This document shows, piece after piece, positions 20,804 through 28,983 of a stretch of 56,576 bases of DNA. Under the pieces are notes generated by a model. That model saw nothing but the letters and a program-made list of their open reading frames with translations, had not been told where the DNA came from and did not search any database. Both the position numbers and the translations under genes were made by a program. Location of the stretch: NCBI GenBank assembly GCA_024228395.1, contig JAAETM010000109.1, forward strand, positions 1 through 56,576. Reading direction: 5' to 3'. Within the stretch, counting starts at the first letter, position 1, and each line of letters opens with the position of its first letter. This DNA is from a bacterium (GTDB lineage Bacteria; Planctomycetota; UBA1135; GCA-002686595).

Positions 20804-20804
20804 T
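20799..20804 (+). promoter_or_regulatory. Perfect -10 box overlapping a stop codon
   Basis: TATAAT, identical to consensus; it contains the TAA stop (20801-20803) of the lipoprotein gene. A weak -35 (TTCCGC, 20777-20782) lies 16 nt upstream. It would drive the FkbM gene at 20831 with a leader of about 20 nt. Confidence 0.5.
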
Positions 20805-20830
20805 CTCCACCGCGGTTTTAGGACACAGAA

Positions 20831-21604
20831 ATGACGATTTCACCTATCCGCAACTGGCTCCGGAAACTTCGCGCTAAGATTGCACCGCAGCGGCTGGACC
20901 TGGACCAATGGGCAGAAAAGCACCGCTCGGTTGTGGATGTGACTTTGGACCAAGTGATCGACCGCATCCCTGGTGAAGGTTTGATCTTGGATGTGGGTGC
21001 CAACGTGGGGCTTTTTACGCAGCAGCTGCGCGCCCGCCGACCACGTTGCGAGTATCTGCTTTTTGAACCGGTGCAGCGCTATTTTAGCATTTGCCAAGGG
21101 CGCTATGAGGGAGTTCAAGGGGTGCAGGTCCTCAACATCGCACTTTCGAGCAAGAATGAGCAACGTCCCATTTTCAAGGCTGCGCACAACCCCGGCGGCA
21201 ACTCAGTATTGCCCGAGATCATGTTCGATCGCAGGGAGAACTCTGAGGTCACCGAACGCACGGTGGTGGAGGAAGAACGAATTGATTGCCGCCGTTTTGA
21301 TGATGTGGCCAAAGAGCGCGGAATCGAAAGCGTAGCGTTTGTGAAGATTGACACGGAGGGTTTTGACTATGCTGTGCTGCAGGGCCTCTTCGAGTTCTTG
21401 CAGCAGACCGGGCAGCGGCCTCCTATTTTGACCGAGCTCATGCGCGAGGATTACCATCCATTCTGGCAGGAGCAACGCGAAATCATCGGTCGTTATGTGG
21501 GCCTGGGTTATGGGGCCATTGATTTTGATGCCCTGCCCAAGATCGGTGATGTGCTGCTGCTTCCTGGGAGTATTGGGCCCTCTTTGATCTTGGATCAGGA
21601 TTGA
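20831..21604 (+). CDS. FkbM family SAM-dependent methyltransferase
   Basis: O-methyltransferase of the FkbM family, acting on sugars or other polar metabolites using S-adenosylmethionine. The 257-residue product has the SAM-binding motif LDVGANVGLF at about residues 53-62, an acidic loop (LFEPVQ), and the family signature VKIDTEGFDYAVLQG at about 170-184. It is the first gene of an envelope-glycan cluster; only 3 nt separate its stop from the flippase start, so it probably methylates a sugar of the exported glycan. The upstream TATAAT box makes it the likely start of the transcript. Confidence 0.85.
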   Translation: MTISPIRNWLRKLRAKIAPQRLDLDQWAEKHRSVVDVTLDQVIDRIPGEGLILDVGANVGLFTQQLRARRPRCEYLLFEPVQRYFSICQGRYEGVQGVQVLNIALSSKNEQRPIFKAAHNPGGNSVLPEIMFDRRENSEVTERTVVEEERIDCRRFDDVAKERGIESVAFVKIDTEGFDYAVLQGLFEFLQQTGQRPPILTELMREDYHPFWQEQREIIGRYVGLGYGAIDFDALPKIGDVLLLPGSIGPSLILDQD

Positions 21605-21607
21605 CCT

Positions 21608-22978
21608 TTGAGAAAGTTCGTACAGAGCGTGAAAGGTAGTCGATTTGCCAGAGACTCCACCGTTCTCCAGGCCGGTTCACTGGTATTGGCGGGTTCTGGA
21701 CTCTTCGCGGCCCTCGCACTCAGTCACATCCTCGGCGCCTCCAAGTTGGGCGAATACTATCTGAGCAGTGCAGTGTTTGGAGCGTTTTGGTTCGCATTGA
21801 ACCTGGGCGTCGCTTCCGTTGCCACATCCAGGGTTGCCATGGCTTCGGAGTCCGGAGACTTGGACGAGGTCCGGGATTGGATGGCTTTTTCGGTGGAGGC
21901 GACCCTTATCATGGGGTCACTTTGTGTGTTGCTCTGCTGGTGGACCCTTCCTAGTTTTCTAGATTGGTGGTTCGCTGGGGATTCCGACCTGGCGCAACGG
22001 GTTGCCCAATTTTCCGTGCTGCTGGCGCTCGAGCCGTTGATCGGTTTACCGCGCCTTCTTTGCGGTGTGGGGTTTCAGGGGCAAAGGCGTATGGCATCTT
22101 TGACCCGCATGGAGAACGTTCAAGAGTTTTCGCGGGCGGGCCTCGTCATCGCTGGAGCCTTCTGGACCGATTCCGTAATGGGGGCGGTCATCGGTCAGCT
22201 CGTCGCCGCAGTCTGTGGGATCGGAGTAGCCTTGCACTTTTATCACAAGGAACGCTCCAAGGATGGGCGCTTGCCGGCCTTCCTTTCGGTGCTGGGCCGC
22301 ATCGGTAAGGTCCGAATTCGAGGTCGCTGGGGTTTAGGTGTCCGGATGGGGTTGGTTCGCAGTATCGATGCGTATGCGGTTCAGGTTCTACCAGCCATGG
22401 TGCTTGGGCGTTATGGATCCACGGATTTGGTGACCTATCTTCGGGTGGCGCAGCGGTTTGTTCATGTGCTCAAATTATTCATGGCTGGTGTTGGCAGAAC
22501 TGGATTTGCGGCCCTGAGCGCGGCTGGGAAGGATCCTGACTCCCGACGACTTGGGCATGTTTATCGACAGACCTCGTTGATCGGCGGCGTATGCGTAATC
22601 GTGACATCCCTTGGGCTGCTCCCATTCCTACCCTGGTTCCTGGACCGCTTTTGGCCCTCTGATTTCGAAGAGCCCGTTTTGAGCTTCGTGCTCATCTTCC
22701 TACCGGGCGTCTGGCTCATGGGTTTTTCGGTGGTCAATGATGTTTTCTATCTGATCACCGATCGATTGCATGTGGGCATTTTGATTTCCACAGTTTCCTT
22801 CATCTGCCTGGTCCCCGTGTTTTTTGTCATGGCCCACCTGATGCCAGAGAAGGGAATCGCAATTGCCCTTTCGCTGACCTATTCAACCAGCATCGTTCAT
22901 GTTATTTATGCCTTCATCTGGCTCAGAAAGAGGCAGCAGCCCTCCGCATTGGAAAACAATTCGGTACAGGCTTCCTAG
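21608..22978 (+). CDS. Wzx-type oligosaccharide flippase (MOP superfamily)
   Basis: Polytopic inner-membrane protein of 456 residues with about 12 hydrophobic segments from residue 20 to 440. It resembles RfbX/Wzx flippases that move undecaprenyl-linked oligosaccharides across the membrane. It begins with TTG (FVQS follows) 3 nt after the FkbM stop; other starts would remove the first membrane helix. Placement between a sugar methyltransferase and prenyl/glycosyl transferases supports a role in exporting a lipid-linked glycan. Which glycan is unknown. Confidence 0.78.
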   Translation: MRKFVQSVKGSRFARDSTVLQAGSLVLAGSGLFAALALSHILGASKLGEYYLSSAVFGAFWFALNLGVASVATSRVAMASESGDLDEVRDWMAFSVEATLIMGSLCVLLCWWTLPSFLDWWFAGDSDLAQRVAQFSVLLALEPLIGLPRLLCGVGFQGQRRMASLTRMENVQEFSRAGLVIAGAFWTDSVMGAVIGQLVAAVCGIGVALHFYHKERSKDGRLPAFLSVLGRIGKVRIRGRWGLGVRMGLVRSIDAYAVQVLPAMVLGRYGSTDLVTYLRVAQRFVHVLKLFMAGVGRTGFAALSAAGKDPDSRRLGHVYRQTSLIGGVCVIVTSLGLLPFLPWFLDRFWPSDFEEPVLSFVLIFLPGVWLMGFSVVNDVFYLITDRLHVGILISTVSFICLVPVFFVMAHLMPEKGIAIALSLTYSTSIVHVIYAFIWLRKRQQPSALENNSVQAS

Positions 22979-23025
22979 GTGACTACTCAGTAAGAGCCCT
23001 GCATGTACCGATACACTTGATACCC

Positions 23026-23724
23026 ATGTCGTCCACTCCCCTTACCCCAATCCGGGCCGTCCTTTGGGACCTGGATGGAACCCTGTATCACCAGCCACCC
23101 CTGCGTCGACGCATGTTGATCGAACTTGGAAAAGCCGCCCTGAGACAAAGTCCAGCGGCAACCCTGCGCATGATGCGTTGGCTGCGTTGCTACCGCAAAG
23201 TTCGCGAGAATCTGCGCGGTTTGGGCCATGCAGAAAGCTCTCTGGATAGGGTGCAATTCGACCAGCCTGCGCAACAGCTTCGCACCGCCGTGGAGCCCTT
23301 TGAGACATTGGTGCGCTATTGGATGCTGGAACATCCGCTACCCTACTTGCGAGCGGCCCGATTTGACGGCTCCGCAGAAATTCTCGGCCGTTTGCGGGAC
23401 AAGGGAGTTAGGCTTGGGGTATTCTCTGATTATCCGGTGCGCGACAAGCTCAAAGCCCTTGAATTGGACGATTTTTTTGAAGTCCAGTTGGCCGCAACGG
23501 ATGAATCAATCAATGCTTTCAAGCCGCATGCCCGCGGGTTTTTGGCCGGATGCCGCGCACTTGGCTGCCCGCCGGAAGAGGTCGTTTATGTGGGAGATCG
23601 GCAGGACGTGGATGCTGAAGGTGCAAACGCGGCTGGCATGAGGTGCATTATCTTGGATAGTCAACAGTCTGGACCGGGTTATGCCCGCGACTACAATGAA
23701 CTCGGGAGAAAACTCGGTGTCTGA
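23026..23724 (+). CDS. HAD-superfamily hydrolase, probable sugar/prenyl phosphate phosphatase
   Basis: A 232-residue HAD phosphatase. Motif I is WDLDGTL (D15, D17), motif II VFSDYPV, motif III the FKPHARGF lysine, and motif IV GDRQDVDAEGA. The cap between motifs I and II is helical, of the phosphoglycolate-phosphatase/YjjG type. The ATG at 23026 was chosen over an in-frame TTG at 23017; a TACACT box is 8 nt upstream. Its end overlaps the UbiA-like gene by 8 nt. In mycobacteria, a phosphatase follows the UbiA-type enzyme that makes decaprenyl-phosphoryl-ribose 5-phosphate; this HAD protein could do the equivalent dephosphorylation, which is inference from context. Confidence 0.85.
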   Translation: MSSTPLTPIRAVLWDLDGTLYHQPPLRRRMLIELGKAALRQSPAATLRMMRWLRCYRKVRENLRGLGHAESSLDRVQFDQPAQQLRTAVEPFETLVRYWMLEHPLPYLRAARFDGSAEILGRLRDKGVRLGVFSDYPVRDKLKALELDDFFEVQLAATDESINAFKPHARGFLAGCRALGCPPEEVVYVGDRQDVDAEGANAAGMRCIILDSQQSGPGYARDYNELGRKLGV

Positions 23725-24694
23725 CAACTACCACCCAGAGGGAATCCGGCCCTACATAGACATTGCCCGGATCGACCATTGGTTTAAGAACGCGTTCATG
23801 CTCTTGGGTGTGGCGCTTGCCTTCTTCTACCAGCCGGGGTTGTTTGACACCGGCAGCATTCTGCGGCTCATAGCTGCGGTAGGATTGACCTGCCTTGTGG
23901 CCTCCAGCAATTATGTGCTCAATGAGTACTTGGATGCGGAGATGGACCGCTCCCACCCGACCAAGTGCAATAGGCCCGCCGCCCGTGGTGCCATCAAGGG
24001 AACCTATGCCTATGCGGAGTGGTTGGCGCTCGGCGCCATCGGTGTCGGCTTTAGCTTTCAGCTTGGGACTGGCTTTGGACTTTCCGCCCTGGCGCTTTGG
24101 GTCATGGGATGTTTGTACAACATCCCTCCGATTCGAATGAAGGAGCTGCCCTATTTGGACGTTTTGTCTGAATCCCTGAACAACCCGATTCGTTTGTTCT
24201 TGGGGTGGTTTGCCCTTGTCCCTGAGCACATGCCTCCGTTGTCCCTCGCTATCAGCTATTGGATGTTGGGGGCCTACTTCATGGCGTGTAAACGGTATGC
24301 GGAGTATCGCACCATCGACGATCCTGAACGCGCGGCACGCTACCGGAAGTCATTTGGGCATTATGACCTATCCCGCTTGATGACCAGCATTACCTTCTAC
24401 CTGTCACTGGCCGGTCTGTTTGGTGGCATATTCGTTGTGCGCTACAAGTTCGAACTGATCCTGGCCATGCCCTTTGTCGCCTGGTTCTTCGCGATGTACA
24501 TGTCGATGACCCTCGAGGACGATAGCCCCGTGCAAAACCCCGAAAAGCTCTACAAGCGCAAAGGATTTTTTGCCTTCGCCCTGCTGTGCTCGGCGGTATT
24601 TGTGGTACTGATGTTTTCGGAAATTCCCTCCCTGTACCCCCTATTCCGCGTGGATAGTGTCGAGTTCCCTGCACTGTGGAGAATGGGGGGGTAG
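23717..24694 (+). CDS. UbiA-family prenyltransferase, decaprenyl-phosphate phosphoribosyltransferase-like
   Basis: Integral membrane prenyltransferase with about 9 helices. From the GTG at 23717 it has 325 residues. The metal-binding motif is N69..D73..D77 (NEYLDAEMD), followed by SHPTKCNRP, similar to the HPTK-RP segment of DPPR synthase (Rv3806c type), which transfers ribose 5-phosphate from PRPP to polyprenyl phosphate. GGGAGAA lies 6 nt before the GTG, the reason for that choice; an ATG at 23681 would lengthen the overlap with the HAD gene. Context (HAD phosphatase before, GT-C glycosyltransferase after) suggests making a polyprenyl-phospho-sugar donor. A quinone prenyltransferase is possible but less likely here. 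Confidence 0.75.
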   Translation: MSDNYHPEGIRPYIDIARIDHWFKNAFMLLGVALAFFYQPGLFDTGSILRLIAAVGLTCLVASSNYVLNEYLDAEMDRSHPTKCNRPAARGAIKGTYAYAEWLALGAIGVGFSFQLGTGFGLSALALWVMGCLYNIPPIRMKELPYLDVLSESLNNPIRLFLGWFALVPEHMPPLSLAISYWMLGAYFMACKRYAEYRTIDDPERAARYRKSFGHYDLSRLMTSITFYLSLAGLFGGIFVVRYKFELILAMPFVAWFFAMYMSMTLEDDSPVQNPEKLYKRKGFFAFALLCSAVFVVLMFSEIPSLYPLFRVDSVEFPALWRMGG

Positions 24695-26346
24695 CTTTGG
24701 GAGACGACACATCCACTCCCAAAGGTCGCTACCCGATCGCCTGGTTTGCCCTGTACTTGCTATTGGCCTTCGGTGGGCGCTACTTGGCAGGTTCTCACCT
24801 AGACGGGTATGGCAGCTATGAGGATGAACCCGCCCATATGGTTACGGCTTCCTTGATGAGGAGTTACGTCACTGGGCCCGACCCCATACACCCTATTGAG
24901 TACGTGGGGGATTACTACCTGCACTTCCCAAAGGTCGGCGTGGGCCAATGGCCACCGGTCTTGCATTTTTTCTTGGGTGGACTCCTGATTCCGCTTGGGA
25001 TTTCCCGCATTTCGTTCCTGCTCGGTACGTGCCTGATTGCAGCGCTGGCCGCTTTCGCCACACGGGCCTTGGCCCGCCATTGCGGACTGCCGCGGCCCTT
25101 GCCCGGATTGCTAGGGATTCTGTTCCTGGCATTGCCACTGGTTCAAAACCTGTCGGCTACGGCCATGACCGAGTTGCTATTGGCTGCTGAGGGAGCTTTT
25201 GCCGTGGCCTGCTATGGGCGCTACATGACCACCGGCAGGAACCGGGATGCACTGCTCTTCGGCATGTGGACCGTTCTGGCCGTTCTAACCAAGGGTAGTG
25301 GCATCGGACTGGTTTTGGTCCCCATACTGACTCCGCTGATTGCTGGAATCCCCAAGCGAATGTTCTCTCGCGGAACCGTTGCGGCCGGGATCGCTGTCGG
25401 CGTGGTGGGGCTTGCTTGGTATACAGCCACACTCGAATACTCCCAGGCCACCTGGGCTGGCGTTGGACGCACAGCCAGCGAATACTCCTTGTCTGCAGGC
25501 CGCTATTACAGTCGAGAACTGGTGATGATCCTTGGATCTATCGTCTCCTTCTTGGCTGTGGTTGGACTGACTGTCGGCCTCCTGGATGCATCCACCCGCA
25601 ACGCCAACGCGACTTGCCTTGCGTGGTTGATTGGATTGGGAGGGTGCTACCTGTTCATACGAACGGGTATCGAGATGCGGCACTTGGCCGTGGTGCTTCC
25701 CATCGCGGTGGCCCTGGCGGGTCGGGGATCCGTATGTGTTTGGCATGTGCTCGGCTGGAGAAGAAACCGACAAGCTCTGCCCGCCGCAGGCCTTCTGGTT
25801 GTGGGCTTTTCCCTGCAGGCCTTTGCGCCAATTGCTCCGAATCACCGCGGGTTTAGGGAGGCCTTGGGTTGGGCGTTAGAGGATCCAGCCTTGAGTACGG
25901 CCCCATGGCTGGTTTGTTCAGATGCCAGTGGCGAAGGTCTCATCGTTAGCGAAGCGGTACACCTGGATCCGCGCCACCGAAAGCTGCAAGTGCTGCGGTC
26001 CAGCAAAATTCTGGCCCATGACGATTGGCTAGGACATGGTTACAAACAGCGCTTCGATTCAGAGGAGAGCCTTGGCGCGTTCCTGAAGCAAGTCCCAGTG
26101 GGCCTTGTGTTCTTGGATCTTTCCCTTTGGCGTCGCCACTATTTTGCACACCATGAATCCATTCGGCACTACTTGGAAAACCATCCAGAGCATTTTCAGG
26201 AAGTGAAGAGGGTCGACATGCTCCGCAATGGGGTCTGGTACCCACAATCTCTGGTGGTTTACCGCCAAGTGGGTTTTGAGGACCTGCCGAGGAACCCGGT
26301 GCGATTGGAGGACGTGCTGCACCCAAAGGAGCCGGATGCTCAATAG
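24676..26346 (+). CDS. GT-C fold membrane glycosyltransferase (ArnT/PMT-like)
   Basis: A 556-residue protein with about 10-11 transmembrane helices and a soluble C-terminal domain from about residue 400. The first periplasmic loop has SYEDEPAHM, the acidic motif placed after helix 1 as in ArnT and PMT-type enzymes that use polyprenyl-phosphate sugars. It would transfer a sugar to an envelope acceptor outside the inner membrane. The start is uncertain: GTG at 24676 overlaps the UbiA-like gene by 19 nt, while TTG at 24697 starts 2 nt after its stop; a G-run precedes the latter. Last gene of the glycan cluster. Confidence 0.78.
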   Translation: MENGGVALGDDTSTPKGRYPIAWFALYLLLAFGGRYLAGSHLDGYGSYEDEPAHMVTASLMRSYVTGPDPIHPIEYVGDYYLHFPKVGVGQWPPVLHFFLGGLLIPLGISRISFLLGTCLIAALAAFATRALARHCGLPRPLPGLLGILFLALPLVQNLSATAMTELLLAAEGAFAVACYGRYMTTGRNRDALLFGMWTVLAVLTKGSGIGLVLVPILTPLIAGIPKRMFSRGTVAAGIAVGVVGLAWYTATLEYSQATWAGVGRTASEYSLSAGRYYSRELVMILGSIVSFLAVVGLTVGLLDASTRNANATCLAWLIGLGGCYLFIRTGIEMRHLAVVLPIAVALAGRGSVCVWHVLGWRRNRQALPAAGLLVVGFSLQAFAPIAPNHRGFREALGWALEDPALSTAPWLVCSDASGEGLIVSEAVHLDPRHRKLQVLRSSKILAHDDWLGHGYKQRFDSEESLGAFLKQVPVGLVFLDLSLWRRHYFAHHESIRHYLENHPEHFQEVKRVDMLRNGVWYPQSLVVYRQVGFEDLPRNPVRLEDVLHPKEPDAQ

Positions 26347-26396
26347 TCTTCGAATTCCAGGTCCCGGGCAGTGGGATGGAAATGGACGGGGAGTCC

Positions 26397-26427
26397 TTGC
26401 GAATCACCCCGCTTTGCTCCGTATCAT
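26397..26427 (+). promoter_or_regulatory. Promoter of pqiA-pqiB, leaderless
   Basis: A -35 TTGCGA (26397-26402), a 19-nt spacer, and a -10 TATCAT (26422-26427) lie before the ATG at 26434, which follows the -10 after exactly 6 nt. Confidence 0.5.
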
Positions 26428-26433
26428 AGGTCC

Positions 26434-27054
26434 ATGGCCTCCCCAATACTCCGTCATGCCTGCAGATCCTGTGGCCTCATTCAGCACGTACCCGACCTGG
26501 GCCGCCGCGAAAAAGCCATCTGTGCGCGCTGTGACATGGTGGTGCAGGACTCATTCAAGTCTGAATCTGGCAATCGAATCTGCTCAGCCGCAGCCGTATC
26601 CGCGCTGATTTTGTACCTGCCCTCGGTCACCCTGCCGATCCTCACCATTGAGCGCCTCGGTTATTCCAGGCCCTCAAGCGTTTGGGAAGGCGTGGTGCGC
26701 TTCCTAACCAGCGGGGACTGGTTCGTTGGCACCGTGGTACTTACTTGCTCGGTGATCATCCCCGTGCTCAAGCTATTGAGTCTTCTGTTCCTCGTTCACG
26801 GCAAGGGCTGGATCAAACCCCGAGCCCAAAGCCGACTATTTCGCTGGGTCGAGCGGAGTGGCAAGTGGGGCATGCTGGATGTCCTGCTGATCGCATTCCT
26901 GGTGGCCTGGGTAAAAATGGGCGATCTTGTTTCCATTCAACCAGGCAAGGCGGTCATTTTGTTCTGCACCATGGTTGTCTTGAGTCTTGTCGCGTCGGCA
27001 TTTTTTGACCCCGAGGGAATCTGGCGCCCCGAATCGCAACGCAACGAACAATGA
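26434..27054 (+). CDS. pqiA: Paraquat-inducible protein A-like inner-membrane protein
   Basis: Inner-membrane partner of an MCE-type lipid transport system. The 206-residue product has an N-terminal zinc ribbon (C10xxC13 and C30xxC33) and four predicted helices (about 50-70, 96-120, 147-163, 172-190), one PqiA unit. E. coli PqiA has two units and about 417 residues, so this is a single-unit form. The start at 26434 is set by the promoter 6 nt upstream and by the family; an in-frame ATG at 26371 would add 21 unrelated residues. It overlaps pqiB by ATGA, so the two are coupled. Confidence 0.87.
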   Translation: MASPILRHACRSCGLIQHVPDLGRREKAICARCDMVVQDSFKSESGNRICSAAAVSALILYLPSVTLPILTIERLGYSRPSSVWEGVVRFLTSGDWFVGTVVLTCSVIIPVLKLLSLLFLVHGKGWIKPRAQSRLFRWVERSGKWGMLDVLLIAFLVAWVKMGDLVSIQPGKAVILFCTMVVLSLVASAFFDPEGIWRPESQRNEQ

Positions 27055-28472
27055 ATCAAAACACATTAGCAGACGGCACCTTGCCCACCGCAGCGGTCAA
27101 GCCTTCCCATTCGCCTTGGTGGATCGCAGTTTTGCCAGCGGTGGCCTTGGGCATATCCACCCTCATGGTCTATTCGAGCTTGCAGGAGAGCGGTCTGCAA
27201 ATTTCCGTGCATGCGGATCAAGGCCATGGAATCCGGGAGGGCGCTTCGGTTCGATACCGTGGAATCCAAGTGGGTACTGTCGAAAAGGTGCTTCTAGAAG
27301 AGGACTTGGCCGGTGTCGAGCTGCTCGTACGCTTGGACGATGACGCCCGCGATCTTGCGCAGGATGGATCCCAGTTTTGGATTGTCTTCCCCCGGGTTGG
27401 GCTCGATGGGATCCAAGGAATCGAAACCGTGATCGGTGCAAGATACTTGGCGGTCGCACCCGGATCCGCTGCAGAGGAGGGCCGCAGGCAAACCGATTTC
27501 ACCGCCCGAAGCCAGCCACCGGTGGAAGATTCTCTGGCCGATGGGGGGCTTGATATCGTTCTCGATGCACCCTCCAAATTCGGCTTGGAAGCTGGGGCTC
27601 CTGTTACCTATCGTGGTTTCTGGATCGGTCGCGTGGTTTCCGTGGCCCTGGCCAGCGACGCCACGGTGGTGGAGGTTCGCTGCAGAATTTCAAGGGATTA
27701 CAAATCACTGGTCCGTGACAATTCGGTTTTCTGGGAGGAGAGCGGCATTGAGATGGACCTGTCCCTCGCGGGCGGGGTCACCCTGGACGTTGGCACCCTG
27801 AGATCTTTGTTGATGGGGGCTGTGGCAATGGCCACGCCAACCTATCCCGGCCAAGTGGTCCCCAACGGGCGACGGTTCGCCCTGGTCGCAGGGGCTGAAG
27901 ATGAGTGGCTGGAATGGCGTCCCGCCGTCCCCATTGGACCTGGAGCTTTGCCCTTGGGCTTGACCCCCCCGGTTCCCCTGAAAGGCAAACTCGCATGGCG
28001 CACAGGACGTTTTCTGAAGTTTGAGTCCAAGAACGAATCCTGGCTGCTGGCAACCGACGCTGGCCTGCTTGGTCCCTCCGATTTCTTCGAATTGCCTGAA
28101 GATGTGAAAGAGGGCAGCGTGCGGTTTTCAGCAGGAGGGCAGTTGCTTGAAGAGCTTCCCGAACTGGAGGTGGCTGGGGACATTTCCGTTTGCAAGGGCG
28201 CCGCCGATGCGCCTGTTTGGCCACGGGAACGCATGCGCGGCATGGACGGGCCGGAGGACTGCATGGTGTACGCGGGATCCGCAATGGCTCCCCAGTCTAT
28301 CGGTGCGTACCGCATGGTTGAGAGTCCGCGTGGAATGGAGGTTAGCGAAGACATGCGCTTCCCCCCCGAATGGCATGGCGCCCCCGTGGTTGCCCGCGTC
28401 GATGGGCACCTGGTGGGTTTGCTGTTGCTCGTCGAGGGCAACGCTCGAATTTCCCCGGTGCCCCCAAAGTAG
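27051..28472 (+). CDS. pqiB: PqiB-like MCE (MlaD) domain protein
   Basis: Periplasmic MCE protein anchored by one helix near residues 25-43 (WWIAVLPAVALGISTLMVY). MCE domain 1 is at about 48-135 (SVRYRGIQVGTVEKV) and MCE domain 2 at about 165-250 (PVTYRGFWIGRVVSV). Such proteins form hexameric rings or tubes that carry lipids between the membranes. It has 473 residues and only two clear MCE domains, against three in E. coli PqiB. The last 190 residues are not MCE-like; their end (WHGAPVVARVDGHLVGLLLL) resembles the closing strands of a trypsin/PDZ-like barrel. No pqiC lipoprotein gene follows. Confidence 0.83.
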   Translation: MNQNTLADGTLPTAAVKPSHSPWWIAVLPAVALGISTLMVYSSLQESGLQISVHADQGHGIREGASVRYRGIQVGTVEKVLLEEDLAGVELLVRLDDDARDLAQDGSQFWIVFPRVGLDGIQGIETVIGARYLAVAPGSAAEEGRRQTDFTARSQPPVEDSLADGGLDIVLDAPSKFGLEAGAPVTYRGFWIGRVVSVALASDATVVEVRCRISRDYKSLVRDNSVFWEESGIEMDLSLAGGVTLDVGTLRSLLMGAVAMATPTYPGQVVPNGRRFALVAGAEDEWLEWRPAVPIGPGALPLGLTPPVPLKGKLAWRTGRFLKFESKNESWLLATDAGLLGPSDFFELPEDVKEGSVRFSAGGQLLEELPELEVAGDISVCKGAADAPVWPRERMRGMDGPEDCMVYAGSAMAPQSIGAYRMVESPRGMEVSEDMRFPPEWHGAPVVARVDGHLVGLLLLVEGNARISPVPPK

Positions 28473-28601
28473 TTCCTGGGGCGAGAGTCGCACTTCTGGC
28501 CGAGGGCACGTGTGGATTGTGGCTCGGCTGCACCTTCGGATCTGGTTGGATGTTCCAATTGGGTTACTGCCTAGCAGATCTCTGACAGGCCGCGAGCTGC
28601 T

Positions 28602-28845
28602 GGCCCGGGTATTCCATAAAAACGCTGCTCCAGGCAAGGCGAGCTGCTTCCTGGTGGGACCATATGGGTTTTGGTCCCACAAGGGATGCGGTGGTGATCC
28701 CCTTCACAGGTCCCGAAGGGGCATGTGATCCGCTGTACAGACCGGAGCTTGCCTGTCGAGGAGGATATCACCGCCAGCGGACGTGAGGGACCAAAGGCGA
28801 CCGCTTGCGAAGTCTGGCATGCTTCTTCATGAATCAACCGGGCTA
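28602..28845. repeat. Dispersed inverted-repeat element, long copy
   Basis: The left end GGCCCGGGTATTCCATAAAA (continuing to CCAGGC at 28635) and the right end (28812-28845, finishing ACCGGGCTA) match the two ends of the copy at 49719-49844, including the shared TTGCGAAG before the right arm. The interior, about 176 bp, is longer than in the other copies. Confidence 0.55.
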
Positions 28846-28918
28846 CGCTTGTCGAGGGCTCCCTGGCCCACGGACCTTGGCAGCAGCCCATCGATGCGGC
28901 CAGGATCAAAGGTGAAAC

Positions 28919-28952
28919 AAAGGCGGGGCTCCCACATGGGTGCCCCGCCTTT
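28919..28952 (-). terminator. Rho-independent terminator of the giant lipoprotein gene
   Basis: A perfect 11-bp stem, AAAGGCGGGGC (28919-28929) with GCCCCGCCTTT (28942-28952), loop 12 nt. On the minus strand the stem ends in CCTTTGTTT, a T-rich tail. It lies 32 nt beyond the stop codon at 28984. Confidence 0.75.
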
Positions 28953-28983
28953 GAATCGCGCGGATCATGTTCTCATATCCGGG

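Larger units (their letters stand above)
28473..28983. other. Non-coding region with a dispersed inverted-repeat copy
   Basis: A 511-bp gap between convergent genes. It holds a 244-bp copy of the dispersed inverted repeat, a hairpin GTGGGACC (28654-28661) / GGTCCCAC (28673-28680) inside that copy, and a terminator for the minus-strand lipoprotein gene. I see no credible gene; the plus-strand open frame starting at 28783 runs antisense to the lipoprotein gene. Confidence 0.5.
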
